Below, piece after piece: positions 8,151-16,303 of a stretch of 48,263 bases of DNA. The position numbers were made by a program, and so were the translations under genes. The DNA comes from JACQZO01 sp964512325 (GTDB taxonomy: Bacteria > Patescibacteriota > Gracilibacteria > RBG-16-42-10). The notes below the pieces were generated by a model. The model ran no database searches, was not told where the DNA came from, and saw only the letters and a program-made list of their open reading frames with translations. Numbering within the stretch: the stretch's first letter is position 1; each line of letters opens with the position of its first letter. The DNA is taken from contig CAZEGN010000007.1 in assembly GCA_964512325.1 (NCBI GenBank), forward strand, positions 1 to 48,263, given 5' to 3'.

Positions 8151-9791
8151 CTAGTTTATTAAAACATTCTGCTCATAACAAGCGTGACAATAGACCTGTG
8201 CGGCGTCTCTAGCGGTATAATGCGTCACTATTTCTTGCGCACAACTGCTACAATTTCTTGAGTACTTACGAAAGTTGGGTCTGCGTTTCAGCCGTGCTTG
8301 ATGGCGACAGCGAAAACACATATGTGGCAGTGGGAATTGAATAGTTCGATAAAGTTCCAACTCCTGCTCGGTAATGCGATAACGCTTATTACAGTGCTCA
8401 CAAGTTAGCGGCGTCTGACAGATACTGGCATCGACTTCATTTATATTGTCCTTAACCACCATAGCAGCATGGGAGCTAAGCACATCCTTATTTTCTTCAA
8501 AATGGTAATTCAGCCCCACACTGCTTTGCGGAAGCAGTGGAAATAAGTCATTCGCAACAGTTTCGGTATAGCTAAAAGGTGAAAGAGCTGGAGGCAAAAA
8601 TTGACCAAATGAGCCATCAGACTTTAGCTCGGCTGTGATTCTTTGCACGATTTGATCATAGTCCTCCTTGGCGTATTGTTGGTTTAAAATGCAATACTCT
8701 TCACTTTGGAGTCCAATACAGGCAAATATATTTGTGCAATTGCGGCAATAGAGCGAATAAAAGTTATTGATCGCGTTCTCACAAAAAGCACTACCAAAAC
8801 AGGCATAGCCCCGTTCTATCTGCAAGCACTCATCTAAAAGCCCAGAAAAGCTTATATGCATGCTATTTGTACAATTCTTATTAGTGGTCGCATGCATAAT
8901 ATTAGTACAGTCTTCACACTGATGGATAAAAAAACCTGAACTGTTCTTGCAGCAAAGAATATCGTTGCCTATACAATTTTCATTTTTACGGTTTGTAGAC
9001 TCTTTTCTGACTACGGTTTGTAGCCAAACAAGATACTTTGCCACAAGCAATTGCAAGCTACTATAACTGCTTGTTAGTAAGTTTTCTTGTACATACTTCT
9101 CATATTCTTCCTTGCTGTATTGCCGGTTGAAAATGTAATACTCTTTATTTCTCAACCCAGATGAAAACAGACAATGATTGCAATTGCTCAAGTCATAGCA
9201 AAAATAGCAATCGGTCGCCAAACGACTGTCAATGAGATACGCGCTATGGTAACAGCCATGACAATTAATCAGCTCATAACAGAGTTCAGCATCTAAGCAG
9301 TAACTGCAATCGGCGGCATTCTTTGACTCTCCTAAACCGTAGCTATAGTAGCAATCTTGATTTTGTCTGCCGTCGAAAACAAAATAGCAGTTTTTGCTTG
9401 AGCTGAGATTATTAGTGTAGGCGCAATTAAGACTGAGTGTATTATTATCATTCAATAAGGCTGGTAGGGGTTGTTGCTTGAGCAAGCCTTCAAATTGCTC
9501 CCAGAAAGGTTTATCTGCAATATACCCAGGTCTTACTATGTTGCGATTTGACCAGCAATCGGCACAGTAAACTTGGTAATCACGGCCAGACTTGTACATG
9601 CCAATTGTATCCATCCCACATTGATCACAGGCACGGCTATAAAGACAATACTGATTGAGCCAGCTGCAACGACGTTGATTGCTGCACTCATCACAGTAAG
9701 CTGCTCCATCAAAGTCTACCGGCAAACCCGCCACTCTTGGAATAGTAGTCGGCTGAAATATTTTTTGGCATTGTCTACAACTAGAGTCCAT
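8151..9791 (-). CDS. Large cysteine-rich zinc-ribbon protein (CPR-type)
   Basis: This 546-residue protein is dominated by CxxC pairs and single cysteines. It starts with a CRQC zinc ribbon and further CDEC and CDQC knuckles (residues about 4-80). A central array of C-x(4-6)-[CN]-C-[YH] repeats with many Tyr and Asn follows (about 125-390), and it ends with two more ribbons (CEHC...CFRC, CSSC...CHAC). NRQYSKEEYEKYV and NQQYAKEDYDQIV repeat internally and mark two halves. Proteins of this build are frequent in Patescibacteria, where they carry misleading names such as CaiB/BaiF; function is unknown. ATG 9791 is preferred over GTG 9806. A paralogue lies at 47274-48227. Structural metal binding by many Zn sites is likely from the motifs. 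Confidence 0.85.
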   Translation of the reverse strand: MDSSCRQCQKIFQPTTIPRVAGLPVDFDGAAYCDECSNQRRCSWLNQYCLYSRACDQCGMDTIGMYKSGRDYQVYCADCWSNRNIVRPGYIADKPFWEQFEGLLKQQPLPALLNDNNTLSLNCAYTNNLSSSKNCYFVFDGRQNQDCYYSYGLGESKNAADCSYCLDAELCYELINCHGCYHSAYLIDSRLATDCYFCYDLSNCNHCLFSSGLRNKEYYIFNRQYSKEEYEKYVQENLLTSSYSSLQLLVAKYLVWLQTVVRKESTNRKNENCIGNDILCCKNSSGFFIHQCEDCTNIMHATTNKNCTNSMHISFSGLLDECLQIERGYACFGSAFCENAINNFYSLYCRNCTNIFACIGLQSEEYCILNQQYAKEDYDQIVQRITAELKSDGSFGQFLPPALSPFSYTETVANDLFPLLPQSSVGLNYHFEENKDVLSSHAAMVVKDNINEVDASICQTPLTCEHCNKRYRITEQELELYRTIQFPLPHMCFRCRHQARLKRRPNFRKYSRNCSSCAQEIVTHYTARDAAQVYCHACYEQNVLIN

Positions 9792-9913
9792 AGGATCAAG
9801 AATCACATTGCAACTATAGCAGAGCTGTTCTTATCAGAAAAAGCTTTTTCTCTGACTTGGAAATTCGACTCGGCTAGTTTAAGCTAGTGGGTGGGCAAGC
9901 TAAACAGCAATTT

Positions 9914-10381
9914 ATGAAACGTGTACCAGCAACTTTTCTGCAAGCAGTGACTGTGCTTATGGGCCTCAGTGTTTTTGTGTTTTTACTGTGGGAACCTCAT
10001 CTTGAAGGGAGAAATGTCAATGCCACTCTTTTTGAAATGTACTTTACCGACCCTTTTCTGGCCTATGTATATATTGCTACCATCCCCTTTTTCATAGCGC
10101 TTTATCAGGTATTGAAAGTGTTAAGCTATGCCTCAAATCAACAAGCATTTTCACCATCGACTATCAAGGCAGTACAAACGATCAAACACTGCGCACTTAT
10201 CATTGTTGGCTTTGTGCTAGGCGCACAACTTTGGATTGTGCTCACTCCTAGTGATGATCGGGCCGGAGGCATTGCACTTAGTACGTTCGTCGCTTTTGCT
10301 TCAATTGTTATTGCGGCCGGCGCCGCAGTATTCGAACAGATTTTGCAAGGCACAGAAGCGATGAAAACGGATAACAAATAA
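9914..10381 (+). CDS. DUF2975-like membrane protein
   Basis: The 155-residue product has four predicted membrane helices at about residues 9-28, 45-68, 94-113 and 119-140, with a loop reading NQQAFSPSTIKAVQTIK between helices 2 and 3. The F-S-x-x-[ST]-[IV]-K-A-[VL]-x-x-I-K motif in that loop is characteristic of DUF2975 proteins. The frame opens at GTG 9887, but ATG 9914 (MKRVPATFLQ) begins right before the first helix and is the better start. It is divergent from the cysteine-rich gene. Members sometimes sit beside a small HTH regulator; none is present here. Function unknown. Confidence 0.7.
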   Translation: MKRVPATFLQAVTVLMGLSVFVFLLWEPHLEGRNVNATLFEMYFTDPFLAYVYIATIPFFIALYQVLKVLSYASNQQAFSPSTIKAVQTIKHCALIIVGFVLGAQLWIVLTPSDDRAGGIALSTFVAFASIVIAAGAAVFEQILQGTEAMKTDNK

Positions 10382-10694
10382 AAACAGGCAGAATTGCTTC
10401 TCCATAAAAGTGCCCAAAGGCAGCTGGAGACAACCATTTACAAATATAAACACCATGCTATAGTAGCAATAACTTCTGTGCGATTAATACAGAAATTTTA
10501 TGAGTTTAGGAACTCAACTACTACATTTTTACGAGCTCTTCGCTCTCAAAGTAGCATTTATCTATCGGACAAATTTTCGTCCAGCTTTGATAACTGTGTA
10601 GTTAGCTTTAGGTAAATTTCGCATACAAGCAATACAGATCGAAAGCCTAGCTGCCTACAGCAGTTAACTTCTTTTAGATATTTATTGCTTTTTT
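10382..10694. other. Intergenic stretch, no gene seen
   Basis: About 310 bases lie between the DUF2975-like and ABC-F genes. The only open frame has poor composition and no family signal. I see no strong hairpin, tRNA or repeat. The last 30 bases are T-rich and probably form the leader of the ABC-F gene. Confidence 0.5.
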
Positions 10695-12122
10695 ATGCTT
10701 AGTTTACAAAATGTATCGTTATATAGTGGCAGCACCTTATTACTTGAGGGCTGCACCATGAATCTTGATGGCCGCTCAGGCAAAAAGATTGCCATCATTG
10801 GCAAAAATGGCTGCGGGAAAAGTACCTTCCTCAAAGTGCTTTTAGGAGAGGTCGCACCTGACCGGGGCCAGGTTATTGCTGTCAATGAAACTATCGGCTA
10901 TTTGCCACAAGAAATAGCTTTTCCTCCAGAATTCACATTGGTGGGAGAATATTTGGAAAGCCAGCTGGCAGAAGCTTGGGAACAATACAAAATTGATATT
11001 GCCCTACAGCAATTGCAAATCGCACCAGAGTTTATGATCAAAGAACTGCAGCATCTGAGTGGTGGTGAAAGAGTGAAGGTGAGACTAGTAGACTTGCTGC
11101 TGCAAGAGCCAACCATGCTGCTTTTCGATGAGCCGACTAATAATCTGGATAGTGAAACCGTGCTGTGGCTCCAAAAGTTTATGCAAGAGTTTATGGGCAC
11201 AATTGTTTTTGTTTCACATGACCGCGCCTTCATTAATGCAGTTAGTAGCACAATTTGGGAATTTGATCATGAAACACATAGCATTCGTGCCTATGGGGGC
11301 GACTTTGACTTTTTTTGGACAGAGAGACAGCGGCGCATCGAACAACAACGGCAACAGCATGAGGCTCAATTCAAGGAAATTGTGGCCTTAGAGAAATGGC
11401 TGACTGCGAACGAATTTCATCCCAAGTATCGCTTTAGTGATCGTGTACTTTCTAAAAAGCAGGCCTTGGAAAATCTGCAGAAAAATCTTGTACCAAAACC
11501 TCAAGCTGAACCAAAGATTAGGCTCATTTCACCCGCAAGCGCGGTTGAAGGCCTACTAATGAAAGTTTCCATTAGTAGAAAGCCGCTACCAGAAAAAGAT
11601 ATTCTGAGAAATGTGCAGCTGAGCATTCATAACGATGATAGAATACTGATTACTGGTGCTAACGGGGTGGGCAAGACCACTCTGCTTAATATTCTAGCGG
11701 GCGAAGAGCGTGACTTTGAAGGCATGTTGGAATCGAAGCCCAATCTGCGCTTAGGCTATCTTAAACAGTTCAGCCACTATGCCAAAGAGGTCACAGTCTT
11801 AGAAACCTTTTTGCGTGAAACCTATACAACTGAAACTGAAGCGCGCAGTGTTTTAGCCAATTACTTGTTTACTACTGAATTTATGAGCAGCAAGCTCCAA
11901 AGCTTAAGTCAGGGCGAACTGAGACGGCTGCACTTGGCGATTATTCTCACTAATCAGCCGGATATACTCTTTCTTGATGAGCCAACAAATCACTTGGACA
12001 TATTCAGTAAGGCAACCCTTGAACATTTTATTGCACAACTACAAATCCCGTTAGTCATTGTCTCTCATGACCGCTATTTCATTGAAAAGATTGCCATGAC
12101 CAATGAGTATCACATTTCCTAA
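10695..12122 (+). CDS. ABC-F family ATP-binding cassette protein
   Basis: This soluble protein has two ABC ATPase cassettes and no membrane domain, the ABC-F layout (ribosome-associated translation factors or antibiotic-protection proteins such as EttA, Uup, Vga and Lsa). Cassette 1 has a Walker A GKNGCGKST (residues 36-44), signature LSGGERVKVRL and Walker B LLFDEPTNNLD. Cassette 2 has GANGVGKTT, LSQGELRRLHL and LFLDEPTNHLD. Both have H-loop SHDR. A charged linker between them (FFWTERQRRIEQQRQQHEAQ) corresponds to the P-site tRNA interaction motif region. At 475 residues it is shorter than EttA (about 555) and lacks a long C-terminal extension. It ends just before a strong hairpin. The subtype, housekeeping or resistance, cannot be decided from sequence alone. 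Confidence 0.93.
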   Translation: MLSLQNVSLYSGSTLLLEGCTMNLDGRSGKKIAIIGKNGCGKSTFLKVLLGEVAPDRGQVIAVNETIGYLPQEIAFPPEFTLVGEYLESQLAEAWEQYKIDIALQQLQIAPEFMIKELQHLSGGERVKVRLVDLLLQEPTMLLFDEPTNNLDSETVLWLQKFMQEFMGTIVFVSHDRAFINAVSSTIWEFDHETHSIRAYGGDFDFFWTERQRRIEQQRQQHEAQFKEIVALEKWLTANEFHPKYRFSDRVLSKKQALENLQKNLVPKPQAEPKIRLISPASAVEGLLMKVSISRKPLPEKDILRNVQLSIHNDDRILITGANGVGKTTLLNILAGEERDFEGMLESKPNLRLGYLKQFSHYAKEVTVLETFLRETYTTETEARSVLANYLFTTEFMSSKLQSLSQGELRRLHLAIILTNQPDILFLDEPTNHLDIFSKATLEHFIAQLQIPLVIVSHDRYFIEKIAMTNEYHIS

Positions 12123-12126
12123 CTTT

Positions 12127-12165
12127 ATAAGACATAGCATGTAAGGACTACATGCTATGTCTTAT
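12127..12165. terminator. Strong hairpin, likely bidirectional terminator
   Basis: A perfect 17-bp inverted repeat (arms 12127-12143 and 12149-12165, loop AGGAC) starts 5 bases after the ABC-F stop codon and is followed by TTCTTAT. The U-tract is imperfect, but the perfect stem at the gene end supports termination. Confidence 0.75.
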
Positions 12166-12187
12166 TTCTTATGTCTAGCCAACCAAG

Positions 12188-12196
12188 TGCTATGAT
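12188..12196 (+). promoter_or_regulatory. Extended -10 promoter of the O-antigen ligase-like gene
   Basis: TGCTATGAT is an extended -10 (TGn plus TATGAT) lying 28 bases before the ATG at 12225. The same TGCTAT[GT]AT string appears upstream of the Fur-type gene and twice before the ATP synthase region, suggesting a recurrent promoter form. The -35 is poor. Confidence 0.5.
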
Positions 12197-12224
12197 ATAG
12201 TGGCAGCACTGAAGTATATCTATT

Positions 12225-13556
12225 ATGGCAAAAATCCATCACTATCTAAGCGCGGTGGTTTTAACTTTGTTATTTGGTATAACACCATGGTTATTCAACC
12301 CCTATGGAAATTGGATTTTTGAATTACCAAAAGCGAGAGCCATTTATATAGGCATTATTGCACTCATATTACTGAGCACTTGGACATTGCAAACAATCAA
12401 GCTCAGTCAATTGTTAGTTATCGTCGGTATATATTTGACCGTAATGCTCATCACAGGAGTAGCAATGAGCACCACTCCGCAGGTCGCATTTTGGGGAACA
12501 TATACCCGACAGTTAGGATTTCTTGGCTACTTGCATCTCTTTCTATTCCCCTTTTTCTTAGCTGAGATCATAGCCAGCGTAGGCACGAGATTTATCTATA
12601 AAGTGATCGCCTTAGGCAGTTTAGGTACGAGCTTGCTAGCGCTTTCTCAATATACCCCCATTTCCCCCTTTGCAGCAGTAGAATCTTTTGGCTTTCGCTT
12701 ATATGGAAGTTTCGGCGAGCCGAACCTGTTGGGTTATTACTTGGTGCTTACCCTATTTCCAATTTGGCAAATTATTAAAGAGACTTCACAAAAAGCAATT
12801 GCTAGATACTTTTATTTAGCAATTTTGCTGCTTGCATGCTGGACCATTATCGATTCTGGTAGTCGCGGCGCTATGCTTGCGTTATTAGCGAGCGTAATTA
12901 TGATTTGCCTTCAACACAGCAAGCTACTGCTACATAAATATAGACTTCATACTGCTATCAGCGGTGTTATCGTGATCATTTTTCTAGGTGGTGTTTTCAT
13001 GCAGCAAATTCAGGATAGGCACTCCTTTTTAAATTTAAGAGTTATGAACAATGTCACTATTGCCATTCGGGCACAAATTTGGAAACAAACACTGAGCGCT
13101 GCAAATCAAAAGTGGTTGACTGGATACGGTTTTGAGAATTTACCTGTCGCTTTTACGCCCAAGCCACAAGCACTGACCAAGCTGCTTTATAATCCAGATG
13201 AAGTAATTGATCGCGCCCATAATGATGCACTTGATCATTATTATAGTGGAGGTATATGGGGCCTAATCAGCTATTTATTGCTTATGGGTAGCGCCTTGTT
13301 TTATGCATTTCGTTTATGGCAAAAACAAAATATCATCATACCTTTGGGTATTATTATTCAATTTCTGATCATCAGTAGCTTAGGACCAGTCAGCAGCTCA
13401 CATCTTCTTTTCTTCAGCCTTGCACTCACCTTGCTTCATCTCGCAAATACCACGTCACCACTGCGTCTCAGTTTTACAGCGAAGCTTCTTATTACTCTGG
13501 GCGATCTTTTTTTTCTCATCTCTCATAGTGCCACTATCTTGCAAGATTTTCGCTAG
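12225..13556 (+). CDS. O-antigen ligase / polymerase-like membrane protein
   Basis: The 443-residue product has about 11-12 hydrophobic helices and the Wzy_C / O-antigen ligase signature: a periplasmic YGSFGEPNLLGYYLVL segment (about residues 160-176), DSGSRGAMLALL in the next helix pair (about 208-219), and a large loop with LTGYGFENLP and DRAHNDALDHYYSGGIWG before the last helices. Family members transfer or polymerise undecaprenyl-linked glycans on the outer side of the membrane, or glycosylate proteins. No glycosyltransferases are adjacent, so the substrate is unknown. A cell-surface glycan or S-layer glycosylation role is plausible in a bacterium without an outer membrane. It has its own promoter. 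Confidence 0.85.
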   Translation: MAKIHHYLSAVVLTLLFGITPWLFNPYGNWIFELPKARAIYIGIIALILLSTWTLQTIKLSQLLVIVGIYLTVMLITGVAMSTTPQVAFWGTYTRQLGFLGYLHLFLFPFFLAEIIASVGTRFIYKVIALGSLGTSLLALSQYTPISPFAAVESFGFRLYGSFGEPNLLGYYLVLTLFPIWQIIKETSQKAIARYFYLAILLLACWTIIDSGSRGAMLALLASVIMICLQHSKLLLHKYRLHTAISGVIVIIFLGGVFMQQIQDRHSFLNLRVMNNVTIAIRAQIWKQTLSAANQKWLTGYGFENLPVAFTPKPQALTKLLYNPDEVIDRAHNDALDHYYSGGIWGLISYLLLMGSALFYAFRLWQKQNIIIPLGIIIQFLIISSLGPVSSSHLLFFSLALTLLHLANTTSPLRLSFTAKLLITLGDLFFLISHSATILQDFR

Positions 13557-13648
13557 CTTAACCTTGTCACTTACTATTCCAGTACTACAAGATAGTTGTG
13601 ACTGTCCACTGAATTGGATATAAAGACTATACGCTAATAAATAAAAGC

Positions 13649-13957
13649 ATGAATGCATCACACATCTCTGGAGGAGTTGTGCATAGTCTACCTGCAGATC
13701 TCAGCCAAGCACTGCTAGCTGACCCAGCAGCGCTAGCGAAATGGGAAGTTTTAACTCCACTGGCCCGCAATGAATGGATTTGTTGGGTTACTTTTCCCCA
13801 AAAAGAAGAAACCAGAAAGGAGCATATTCAACGCATAGTAATTGAGCTCAAGGAAGGGAAAAGACGGCCCTGCTGCTGGATAGGCTGTATTCACCGTACT
13901 GATAAGGCGATCAGTCCTTCGGTGCAAGGGATACTGAGTCGAAGAAAAAGCAAGTAA
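13649..13957 (+). CDS. YdeI/OmpD-associated (OmdA) family small protein
   Basis: The 102-residue product matches the C-terminal YdeI/OmdA domain: PADLSQALLADPAALAKWEVLTPLARNEWICWV, an ETRKEHIQRIV helix, and the GKRRPCCWIGCIHR end in which family members have K+PCCWPGCPHR. Related proteins are linked to bacteriocin or peptide resistance in proteobacteria, but most are uncharacterised. No signal peptide is present. It ends 6 bases before the DUF1697 gene and is probably co-transcribed with it. Cys74 and Cys75, with Cys79 and His81, might bind a metal; that is inference. Confidence 0.85.
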   Translation: MNASHISGGVVHSLPADLSQALLADPAALAKWEVLTPLARNEWICWVTFPQKEETRKEHIQRIVIELKEGKRRPCCWIGCIHRTDKAISPSVQGILSRRKSK

Positions 13958-13963
13958 ACAGCT

Positions 13964-14536
13964 ATGAAAAAAGCGCAGCTCTATCTTGTCCTATTGCGAG
14001 GCATTAATGTAGGTGGCAAAAACAAAGTAACGATGTCTGATCTTAAGCACTGCTTAGAGGATTTAGGATATAGAGATGTCCGTACTTACATTGCCAGTGG
14101 CAATGTGCTGCTCAGATCTGATCAAGATCAGCAGACTGTTGCCACAATCATTGAAAAAGCTTTATCCGCATCCTTTAAACTGGATAGCAAACTCATTAAG
14201 GTCTTAGTCCTCACACATCAAGAGCTAGAGACTGTCGTCAATAAAAAGCCACCACATTTTGGCGATACACCACAACAATATCACAGTGATGTTATCTTTC
14301 TGCTGGGAATAGAGCCAAAAGAAGCACTATCAATTTTTCATCCCCACCCCGAGGTAGATAGAATCTGGCCAGGAGATAATGTGATTTATTCACAACGCTT
14401 AAGTGCAAAGCGTACCAAAAGTCGCTTAAGCAAAATCGTCAGCTCACCACTGTACCAATGCATGACCATACGCAATTGGAATACAGTCACCAAACTGCTC
14501 ACGCTACTCAAGAGTAAAAAATCCCTTGATAATTAG
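13964..14536 (+). CDS. DUF1697 family protein
   Basis: The 190-residue product begins with LVLLRGINVGGKNKVTMSDLK, the hallmark of DUF1697, followed by the LGYRDVRTYIASGNVLL segment, then a second alpha-beta half with the SDVIFLLG strand and the IYSQRLSAKRTKSRLSKI region. It is full length for the family. Members are predicted soluble proteins of unknown function with a ferredoxin-like duplicated fold. The gene follows the YdeI-like gene after 6 bases and probably shares its transcript. The 3' end overlaps a possible gene remnant on the opposite strand. Confidence 0.92.
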   Translation: MKKAQLYLVLLRGINVGGKNKVTMSDLKHCLEDLGYRDVRTYIASGNVLLRSDQDQQTVATIIEKALSASFKLDSKLIKVLVLTHQELETVVNKKPPHFGDTPQQYHSDVIFLLGIEPKEALSIFHPHPEVDRIWPGDNVIYSQRLSAKRTKSRLSKIVSSPLYQCMTIRNWNTVTKLLTLLKSKKSLDN

Positions 14537-14672
14537 TTTCAATTTCTCCCACTGCTTCATCAACAATTTTTTGCAACTGATTGGGTAAAGAATCATATTG
14601 CAGCATGTCTAATACCCAAACCTTCCAGGTTGCAAAGTCCAGTTTTCTCTGCTGACAAGGCGCATCACACGC
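14508..14672 (-). pseudogene. Possible gene remnant, 54 codons, no normal start
   Basis: On the minus strand an open frame reads protein-like (LDFATWKVWVLDMLQYDSLP, then LQKIVDEAVGEIETNY) and ends with TGA at 14508-14510. It is bounded upstream by TAA and has no ATG before its middle. The amphipathic composition suggests the C-terminal end of a former gene rather than chance, but I cannot name the family. Confidence 0.3.
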
Positions 14673-14755
14673 TTATTTTAGTGCTCACGTTTTTGTATTA
14701 TTGATACTAGATCTTTATAATTGCTTTGTCTAAAAATAAAACAGCTCATTTTCAG

Positions 14756-15118
14756 ATGGAAAAACATCGCATCTATACCACCAGCTTTGCAAGCGTTTAC
14801 CCAATGTACATCGCCAAGGCTGAGAAAAAGGGCAGAACTAAGGCAGAAGTAGACAGTATTATTTGCTGGCTCACAGGATATAGCCCAAAAGAGATGCAGA
14901 AGCAAATTGCTCAGCAGACAGATTTTGAAACCTTTTTTGCACATGCGCCGCAGTTGAATCCCTTGCGCGTATTGGTTAAAGGCGTGGTGTGCGGTGTACG
15001 AGTGGAAGATATTAAAGAGCCAACCATGCGTGAAATTCGTTATCTCGACAAGCTGATTGACGAGTTGGCAAAAGGCAAAGCGTTAGAGAAAATCTTACGC
15101 AAAGATGTCGGCATATAA
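14756..15118 (+). CDS. DUF2200 family protein
   Basis: The 120-residue product is a close match to DUF2200: KHRIYTTSFASVYPMYIAKAEKKGRTKAEVD, WLTGYSP, QTDFETFFAHAPQLNP, VKGVVCGVRVEDI, and the terminal REIRYLDKLIDELAKGKALEKIL. ATG 14756 starts at the usual family N-terminus; an upstream TTG at 14726 would add ten residues not seen in the family. Function is unknown, and the conserved single cysteine (VCGVRVEDI) is of unknown importance. The gene runs up to the pyrD start region, so read-through into pyrD is possible. Confidence 0.93.
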   Translation: MEKHRIYTTSFASVYPMYIAKAEKKGRTKAEVDSIICWLTGYSPKEMQKQIAQQTDFETFFAHAPQLNPLRVLVKGVVCGVRVEDIKEPTMREIRYLDKLIDELAKGKALEKILRKDVGI

Positions 15119-15128
15119 GAGCCCTACT

Positions 15129-16247
15129 ATGTTATTAGCCCTACGCAACCGTGTTATTGGTTTTGTTTATAAAAACGCCCTAAAGCCTTTATTTTTTCGC
15201 GTAAATCCAGAAACCATCCATGATCATATGGTAAGAGTCGGAAAATTGCTGGGACGGTATGGGATTAGCAGATATTTTACTAAAGCTCTTTTTTCCTATC
15301 AGCACCCAAGTTTAGAACAAACACTACTCGGTATCCATTTCAAAAATCCGATTGGTTTGGCGGCCGGTTTTGATAAAAATGCAGAGTTAACCGATATCAT
15401 GCCGGCAGTAGGATTTGGCTTTCAGGAAGTAGGATCAATCACGGGAGAGGCATGCATTGGCAATCAAAAGCCGCGCCTCTGGAGATTAAAAAGCTCACAG
15501 GCACTGGTGGTAAACTATGGCCTCAAAAATGATGGCTGCGAAGCTATTGCTAGACGTTTACGGCCAAAACACTTTGCACTGCCAATTGGTACAAATATCG
15601 CCAAAACTAATTGTGCTCAAACCTGTGAGCTTGATGAAGGAATAGCAGATTATGTGAAAGCTTTTTCACAGTTCACCGCTATCGGCGCCTATTTTACGAT
15701 TAACATTAGCTGCCCAAATGCTTTTGGTGGACAGCCATTTACTGAGCCAGCACGGTTGGATGCATTGCTCACACAGCTTGACGAAATAGTCACTCCAAAG
15801 CCAATTTTTCTGAAGCTTTCTCCTGATATTAGTGAAGAAAACTTAGAGCACATACTAGACGTGGCCATGCGGCATCGAATTCATGGTTTTATTTGTAGCA
15901 ACCTCACTAAAAATAGAGATACTCCACTGATAAAAGAGCACCCCCTCCCGGAGCAGGGAGGTATAAGTGGAAAAGTGGTAGAGCCGCTGGCAAACAAGCT
16001 AATTGCCGATGTTTATCGCCATACAAAAGGCAAATACATCATTATTGGCTGCGGTGGAGTATTTTCAGCAGATGATGCTTATCGAAAAATCAAACTGGGC
16101 GCCTCTCTTGTGCAATTGATTACCGGCATGATTTTTGAAGGCCCACAACTCATCAGCAGCATAAATCAAGGCCTCGTCGCTTTGCTTAAGCGTGATGGCT
16201 TCTCTACAATTGCCGAAGCAGTTGGCAAAGATCACTCGCACATATAA
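15129..16247 (+). CDS. pyrD: Dihydroorotate dehydrogenase, class 2-like, with Cys in the catalytic base position
   Basis: PyrD oxidises dihydroorotate to orotate, the fourth step of UMP synthesis. The FMN-barrel motifs are clear: NPIGLAAGFDKNAE, GFQEVGSITGEACIGNQKPRLWRL, FLKLSPDIS, the SNLT segment, and IIGCGGVFSADDAYRKIKLGASLVQLITGMIFEGP near the end. The N-terminal extension (about residues 1-45) resembles the membrane-associating region of quinone-dependent class 2 enzymes. The active-site loop reads NISCPN with Cys195 where class 2 enzymes have Ser (NxSSPN); Cys is the class 1 base. ATG 15129 is preferred; ATG 15105 would overlap the DUF2200 gene by 14 bases. The next pathway step is encoded by PyrF-PyrE at 29249-30880. 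Confidence 0.92.
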   Translation: MLLALRNRVIGFVYKNALKPLFFRVNPETIHDHMVRVGKLLGRYGISRYFTKALFSYQHPSLEQTLLGIHFKNPIGLAAGFDKNAELTDIMPAVGFGFQEVGSITGEACIGNQKPRLWRLKSSQALVVNYGLKNDGCEAIARRLRPKHFALPIGTNIAKTNCAQTCELDEGIADYVKAFSQFTAIGAYFTINISCPNAFGGQPFTEPARLDALLTQLDEIVTPKPIFLKLSPDISEENLEHILDVAMRHRIHGFICSNLTKNRDTPLIKEHPLPEQGGISGKVVEPLANKLIADVYRHTKGKYIIIGCGGVFSADDAYRKIKLGASLVQLITGMIFEGPQLISSINQGLVALLKRDGFSTIAEAVGKDHSHI

Positions 16248-16303
16248 GGTGCCATTTCGAAAGTACGCACTTTCTGCTAGACTCACGCACGCAAAAACGC
16301 TTT

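Noticed and set aside
10394..10615. 73-codon frame between the DUF2975-like and ABC-F genes
   Set aside because: It has no recognisable family, starts without a promoter or ribosome site, and has unusual composition.
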